Part shown: piece after piece, positions 8,401-10,784 of the stretch
Numbering within the stretch: position 1 is the stretch's first letter
Layout of the letters: every line of letters begins with the position of its first letter
Assembly: GCA_046705545.1 (NCBI GenBank)
Contig: JBJKQF010000124.1
Span: 1 to 10,784 of the forward strand
Length of the DNA: 10,784 nucleotides
Direction: 5' to 3'
Source of the DNA: JAMCXS01 sp046705545
GTDB taxonomy: Bacteria; Acidobacteriota; Terriglobia; UBA7540
Position numbers and translations under genes: made by a program
The notes under the pieces: model-generated
What the model was told of the DNA's origin: nothing
What the model saw: only the letters and a program-made list of their open reading frames with translations
Database searches by the model: none

Positions 8401-8633
8401 ATGTAGTTCATGTCGTCCACGCCGCTCATCTGCTCTTCAATGGGCGTAGCAACGGACTGCGCGATGGTTTCGGCGTCAGCCCCGACAAAGGTCGCCTGAA
8501 TTCTGGTTTCTGGAGGAACAATGCTGGGAAACTGGGAGATGGGCAGGCGGAGAATGGTGATCGCCCCTACCACGACCATCAGGATAGCAATGACCATGGC
8601 CACAATGGGCCGACGGATGAAAAAGTTCGACAT
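5427..8633 (-). CDS. RND multidrug efflux pump, HAE1 family (AcrB/MexB-like)
   Basis: This 1068-residue inner-membrane proton/drug antiporter is full length for the hydrophobe/amphiphile efflux family. It begins MSNFFIRRPI with TM1 at about 10-28. The proton relay is intact: Asp409-Asp410 in TM4 (GLVVDDAIVVVEA), Lys954 in TM10 (AAKNAILIVEF) and an Arg at 984 in the RLRPILMTS motif, equivalent to AcrB D407, D408, K940 and R971. The two periplasmic porter and docking halves lie at about 35-335 and 560-865. The TM9-TM10 loop (about 919-938) is roughly 10 residues longer than in AcrB. The start ATG lies 3 bp after the adaptor stop, with GGAAGGGGAT in the end of the adaptor gene as ribosome-binding site. 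It should work as a trimer with the adaptor and outer-membrane factor encoded on either side. Hydrophobic or amphiphilic substrates are inferred from the family. Confidence 0.96.
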   Translation of the reverse strand: MSNFFIRRPIVAMVIAILMVVVGAITILRLPISQFPSIVPPETRIQATFVGADAETIAQSVATPIEEQMSGVDDMNYMYSLNATASGQMTMIVDFRVKSDPNTDLILTQMRESQAASQLPADVTRYGVVVQKSVSAPMMLVALDSPHGTYDAKFLANYAYINLYDAVSRLPGIGNVQIFGSGQYAMRVWLNPDRMAKLGITVPDVVNAVQAQNTVNPAGQIGGEPAPSGQEFTYSVRAQGRLVTPQQFGDIVIRENPNGGIVRLRDVGQVQLGTQFYTLQGRLNGKPSAIIAVYQLPGSNAVNDAREVRDLMSRMKEQFPKDMSYAVSLDQTLAVTEGMKEILITLGIALLLVILVVYVFLQNWRATLIPLLAVPVSLVGTFAVFPLFGFSINTLSMFGLVLAIGLVVDDAIVVVEAVERHIEEGLPPKDAARRAMEEISGPVIGIALVLSSVFVPTAFIPGITGRLYQQFAVTIAISVILSAFNALSLSPALAALLLRPRKERRGPLKWAFGWFNRTFDSGRDRYVRISGQLIRKSALTMLLLGLFAVGAAFFGKKLPTGFLPEEDMGYAFVNLQLPNAASMDRTGAAARRIEQILQHTPGVRYVTSVVGFSLLSYVQASNNAFFFVTLQPWKDRKKLSEQVWAIENRLNQELPSLPQGTAFSFSPPSIPGVGTSGGFTFVLEDRGGHGIPYLAQNLDKFLAAARKMPEIGFIGTTFLPNVPEQYAHVDRAAALKMGVALPDVYTTLQGFLGGLFVNYFNRFGRQWQVYVEGESAYRGKVGDLKRFYVRNNQGQMVPLSALVQLHPELGPEFVMHYDGYNAAQINGSAASGYSSAQAMAALEQVFHKTMPAGMGYDYMGMSFQEKQAEKGVSATVIFGLSLLFVFLILAALYESWTLPFSVLLSTPVAVCGAFGVLLLRRMFVQHFYPAYMVHIDNDVFSQIGMVMLIGLAAKNAILIVEFAKKEYEEGRSLAEAALGGARLRLRPILMTSFAFILGCVPLWIASGTGSVARQIMGTTVIGGMLAASALGIFFIPTIFYVVERLSGAARHEAGGPMSPQTAPGEGAE

Positions 8634-8636
8634 CGC

Positions 8637-9794
8637 CTACCGATCCCCTTCCGGCGCGTAGCGCTTAGGAGTTACTTTCTCTCCGGGGCGCACCTTTTGG
8701 GCGCCCTCCGCCACCACGCGTTCCCCCGGTTGCAGCCCCTCGGTGACGACCCAATCGGTTCCCACCGTCTGACCCACCTGCACGGTGCGAATCTCCACTT
8801 GATTGCCAGCACCTACCACCGCAACCTGGTAGGTACCCTGGAGCTGGGTCACAGCCCGCTGGGGCACCAGCAGAGCCCCTTTCAAAACTTCGGTCAAGGC
8901 GCGCACCCGAGCGTACTGTCCGGGCCGTAGCACCCCCCGGCGATTGGGAAACTCGCCCACAATCTGAATGGTTCCCGTTGCCGGGTCCACTTCCCGGCCA
9001 GCAAACAGGATCCTGCCGCGATAGGGATAGTTGCTGCCGTCCGAGAGGATCAATTGCAGCGCGATGGGATCGGCATGCGACAGGAAGTCCACCGTTCCCG
9101 GAGCCACCTTCCCCGCGATACGTAGATACTCCTGCTCGCTGATGGGGAAATAAACCTTAATCGGATTCACTTGGGAAACCGAGGTCAGCACGGTGGAGGG
9201 GCCCACCAAGTTGCCCACCTGCACCGTAGTAATCCCGGCAATTCCGGGAACGAGCGAGCGTACCTTCGTGTAGCCGAGGTTCAGGGATGCCTGTTCAACC
9301 GCTGCTTGGTCCGCCTGGACGAGCGCTTGGGCGGCCAGCTGGGCCTGCCGGTCGTTATCAAGCTGACTTTGGGGAATCGCGTGCGCGCGAGCTTCGGGGA
9401 TGTCGCGATTGACATCAAGCGTAGCCTTAGCCAATTGTGCTTGGGCCTCGGCAAGCTGCGCCTTGGCCTGATCGAGGGTAGCCTGGAAAGGCCGCGGATC
9501 AATTTCAAAAAGCACCTGATCCTTTTCCACCAGGCCGCCCTCGCGATAATCCTGCCGGATCAGATAGCCGCTCACCTGCGGCGAGATGCGGGCATTGACG
9601 TAGCCTTCCAACGTTCCCACCCAGTTCCCGTACACCGGCACATCCTTCTGAACCACCGGCGCAACTTCCACGACCGGCGAGGGGCGCGGCGGCGCTGAAA
9701 CGGCTTTCTTTCCGCAGCCAGCATAAGAAACCACCGCGAGAGCTGCCAGCGCGCCCACCACCCATCTTCCACGTTTTGACGCTTTCTCCCTCAA
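8637..9794 (-). CDS. RND efflux periplasmic adaptor lipoprotein (AcrA/MexA family)
   Basis: This 385-residue membrane-fusion protein links the pump to the outer-membrane factor. Its signal sequence ends in YAGC with Cys27 as probable lipidation site; Tyr at -3 is atypical. Order of parts: first half-lipoyl motif about 65-100 (ISPQVSGYLIR, VLFEIDPRPF), alpha-hairpin about 103-170, second half-lipoyl about 172-197, beta-barrel about 205-298 and membrane-proximal domain about 300-375 (VPQRAV, GLQPGERVV). The hairpin tip reads DIPEARAHAIPQSQLDND and keeps neither the Leu nor the Ser of the RLS docking motif known from AcrA/MexA. The start codon is TTG (9794-9792), chosen because a strong AGGAGG lies 8 nt upstream. 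It is the first gene of the adaptor-pump-outer-membrane-factor operon. Confidence 0.94.
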   Translation of the reverse strand: MREKASKRGRWVVGALAALAVVSYAGCGKKAVSAPPRPSPVVEVAPVVQKDVPVYGNWVGTLEGYVNARISPQVSGYLIRQDYREGGLVEKDQVLFEIDPRPFQATLDQAKAQLAEAQAQLAKATLDVNRDIPEARAHAIPQSQLDNDRQAQLAAQALVQADQAAVEQASLNLGYTKVRSLVPGIAGITTVQVGNLVGPSTVLTSVSQVNPIKVYFPISEQEYLRIAGKVAPGTVDFLSHADPIALQLILSDGSNYPYRGRILFAGREVDPATGTIQIVGEFPNRRGVLRPGQYARVRALTEVLKGALLVPQRAVTQLQGTYQVAVVGAGNQVEIRTVQVGQTVGTDWVVTEGLQPGERVVAEGAQKVRPGEKVTPKRYAPEGDR

Positions 9795-9799
9795 GGACG

Positions 9800-9810
9800 C
9801 TTCCTCCTCC
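9800..9810 (-). promoter_or_regulatory. Strong Shine-Dalgarno sequence fixing a TTG start
   Basis: The minus strand reads GGAGGAGGAAG at 9810-9800, with AGGAGG at 9808-9803 placed 8 nt before TTG 9794-9792. This is the best ribosome-binding site in the window and supports TTG as the adaptor start. Confidence 0.8.
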
Positions 9811-9881
9811 AGCTCTATTGCACCAACCTACTGTCTGGGCTCCGCCCCAAGTGCCGTGGTCGAACCCCTCAGCAGGCAAAA

Positions 9882-9893
9882 GTTGGATACAAC
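9882..9893. repeat. Small inverted repeat GTTG-N4-CAAC upstream of the adaptor gene
   Basis: GTTG at 9882-9885 and CAAC at 9890-9893 flank GATA. It lies between the TTGACA box at 9926-9931 and the adaptor start, in the expected untranslated leader, and could be a secondary regulator-binding site. It is short enough to be chance. Confidence 0.25.
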
Positions 9894-9923
9894 CGGAATG
9901 CTAAGCCCGGTCATGCTCTGGTT

Positions 9924-9940
9924 ATTGTCAACAACACAAT
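9924..9940. promoter_or_regulatory. Candidate MarR operator overlapping the -35 box of the efflux operon
   Basis: The plus strand reads ATTGT-CAACAAC-ACAAT, a perfect 5-bp inverted repeat with a 7-bp centre and a 17-bp total span, typical in size for MarR-family sites. On the minus strand, TTGACA (9931-9926) inside it is a perfect -35 hexamer pointing at the adaptor gene. No good -10 lies 16-19 bp further on; the best A/T-rich candidate, TAGCAT at 9903-9898, is 22 bp away. The pump promoter is therefore weak as read, or uses another sigma factor or activator. A related TTGTC-N2-CAA pattern (10530-10539) overlaps the marR -35 box. Confidence 0.4.
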
Positions 9941-10020
9941 GAAATCCAAATCGGCGCCGCCGGATTGCCAAAACGACGTGCCAACAGAGAGAAGTCTCAA
10001 TCAAGGTCACCCGAGGACCT

Positions 10021-10503
10021 TTACGCATCCGTTCTCCCCGCCGCGCACGTAAACTCCTTGTGCAACACCCGCAGTGCCCGCTGGACCATGGCCCGGTCGC
10101 CTTCTCGCAACGATGCCACAACCTCCGCCAAATGCTTTTCCGTAGCCTTTCGCGCGGTGCAAACCGTCTTCTGCCCGCGAGCACTGACCGAGAGGGCAAC
10201 CAGCCGCCGGTTGCCCGGAGGAATTTGTCGCACCACCAAGCCCTCCTGCACTAACCCATCCACCAGCCGCGACGTCGCAGGAAGCGACAGCCCCAGAAAA
10301 TCCGCCAAAGCCGAGAGGGATGTCCCAGGACGGTGGCTCACATACGCCAAAGTCCGGAACTGCGGCACGGAAAGATCGGCGCCTCGGTACCGGCGCATCT
10401 GAGTGCGGATAAAACACATCACAATCGGAACGACATCGAGGATTTCCGCCGCACATCCTGAAGCAGAACCTGTGGCAACGCTTGTTTTGCTTAACTGTTG
10501 CAT
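10021..10503 (-). CDS. MarR-family transcriptional regulator, probable regulator of the efflux operon
   Basis: This 160-residue winged-helix regulator has the usual MarR length. Helix 1 with the dimer interface is at about 19-40, the helix-turn-helix at about 62-87 (TSLSALADFLGLSLPATSRL, then VDGLVQEGLV), the beta-wing at about 91-107 and C-terminal dimerisation helices at 110-150. The wing carries GNRR where MarR proteins usually have D-x-R (for example DRR), so the conserved Asp is Asn98. There are four Cys (17, 30, 115, 153), so redox sensing is possible but unsupported. The ATG at 10503 is preferred. A frame extension to 10644 would add 47 residues translated from the promoter region, without family resemblance. 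No Shine-Dalgarno sequence precedes 10503, but a promoter ends 6 nt before it, suggesting a leaderless mRNA. It lies 226 bp upstream of the efflux genes in the same direction, so local repression of them and of itself is the likeliest role. Confidence 0.88.
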   Translation of the reverse strand: MQQLSKTSVATGSASGCAAEILDVVPIVMCFIRTQMRRYRGADLSVPQFRTLAYVSHRPGTSLSALADFLGLSLPATSRLVDGLVQEGLVVRQIPPGNRRLVALSVSARGQKTVCTARKATEKHLAEVVASLREGDRAMVQRALRVLHKEFTCAAGRTDA

Positions 10504-10510
10504 CTTGCAA
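10498..10510. promoter_or_regulatory. Candidate autoregulatory operator at the marR start codon
   Basis: TTGCA (10498-10502), TCT (10503-10505), TGCAA (10506-10510) form a perfect inverted repeat. It covers the start codon, the predicted transcription start and the last base of the -10 box. A regulator bound here would block both open-complex formation and initiation, as in many self-repressing MarR genes. Binding by this protein is inferred. Confidence 0.4.
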
Positions 10511-10539
10511 TAATACGGTGAATCCCTGGTTGTCGTCAA
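10510..10539 (-). promoter_or_regulatory. marR promoter, predicted to give a leaderless transcript
   Basis: On the minus strand, TTGACG (10539-10534) and TATTAT (10515-10510) each match consensus at 5 of 6 positions with an 18-bp spacer. Six bases follow the -10 box before the A of ATG at 10503, which puts the expected transcription start on that A. The rest of 10504-10752 contains no convincing gene on either strand. Confidence 0.55.
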
Positions 10540-10679
10540 TTGTGCCCAGTCAAATACTCCGTCTTTTTCCGCAAAAGACGCTTCCGCATCACTCCCACAG
10601 CCAGCTGGAAGCCAAACGCCGGGCGCCGGAGTCTCTCGCCACAATGCGGCCTGAAAGTGAGAGTCAGGGGGGATTCTGA

Positions 10680-10706
10680 GGGGGGTATGTTACACGGAAC
10701 GTTACA
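10680..10706. repeat. G-tract and short direct repeat between tRNA and marR
   Basis: GGGGGG at 10680-10685 is preceded by another G6 run at 10667-10672, seven bases away. GTTACA then occurs at 10689-10694 and again at 10701-10706, a 12-bp period. These lie downstream of the tRNA and upstream of marR. No function is assigned. Confidence 0.3.
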
Positions 10707-10752
10707 AAAACGGCTTCAGAGGCAATGCAGCACTACAAGTCTTTGAAAAAGC

Positions 10753-10784
10753 TGGCGGGGACGACGGGACTCGAACCCGCGGCC
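10753..10784 (-). tRNA. tRNA 3' part, probably tRNA-Asp (cut by the window edge)
   Basis: Read on the minus strand, the edge sequence gives an intact T arm (GCGGG-TTCGAGT-CCCGT, 10780-10764, with one G-U pair), the acceptor 3' strand CGTCCCC (10763-10757), discriminator G (10756) and an encoded CCA (10755-10753). The 5' half and anticodon lie outside the window. The G discriminator, the GGCC before the T stem and an implied GGGGACG acceptor 5' strand fit bacterial tRNA-Asp best, but Asn, Gln, Trp, Glu and Ser tRNAs also carry a G discriminator. A T5 run (10750-10746) follows the CCA closely and may aid termination. Confidence 0.85.

Noticed and set aside
7749..8930. 393-codon plus-strand open frame opposite the pump and adaptor genes
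   Set aside because: Antisense shadow of highly biased codons in two clearly conserved genes; His- and Gly-rich composition and no family resemblance.
10504..10644. 47-residue N-terminal extension of the MarR protein
   Set aside because: The extension is translated from the sequence holding the -35 and -10 boxes, has no family resemblance, and would give an unusually long MarR protein.

Overview
The window reads as a chromosomal segment of a moderately GC-rich Gram-negative bacterium. A complete tripartite RND efflux operon with outer-membrane-factor and adaptor lipoproteins requires a double membrane. The style of the proteins (a multi-pass membrane protein with a C-terminal DUF2914 domain, a MarR-controlled MexAB-OprM-like operon, a long soluble coiled-coil protein) reminds me most of Acidobacteriota. 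That placement is inference from protein resemblance, not a phylogenetic result.

Left half, plus strand (1-4010). A 499-residue soluble, almost wholly helical coiled-coil protein (167-1666) is followed by about 540 bp with no convincing plus-strand gene. That gap holds two minus-strand reading frames joined by an ATGA overlap, which look like remnants of an old gene pair. Next come a 163-residue single-span membrane protein (2207-2698) and, behind a near-consensus promoter, a 383-residue multi-pass membrane protein ending in DUF2914 (2859-4010).

Right half, minus strand (10784-4036). The 3' half of a tRNA, probably tRNA-Asp, lies at the right edge. Downstream of it are a MarR-family regulator (10503-10021), a 226-bp regulatory gap, and a tightly packed operon: RND adaptor (9794-8637), RND inner-membrane pump (8633-5427) and NodT/OprM-type outer-membrane factor (5430-4036). 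The adaptor and pump genes are 3 bp apart, and the pump and outer-membrane-factor genes overlap by 4 bp. The order is that of mexAB-oprM, and the products should assemble into one envelope-spanning, proton-driven exporter. The pump operon converges on the DUF2914 gene with only 25 bp between stop codons.

Regulation. The marR promoter (TTGACG-18-TATTAT) places the predicted transcription start on the A of the ATG, so the transcript may be leaderless. A perfect TTGCA-N3-TGCAA palindrome sits across that start and the edge of the -10 box, as expected for autorepression. A second palindrome, ATTGT-N7-ACAAT, overlaps a perfect TTGACA box upstream of the adaptor gene and is a candidate operator for pump control.

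I found no CRISPR array, no intact mobile element and no clearly new multi-gene system. The most unusual items are the possible leaderless, self-overlapping regulator start, the remnant gene pair at about 1.7-2.2 kb, the orphan coiled-coil protein, and sequence departures in the adaptor hairpin tip and the pump TM9-TM10 loop.
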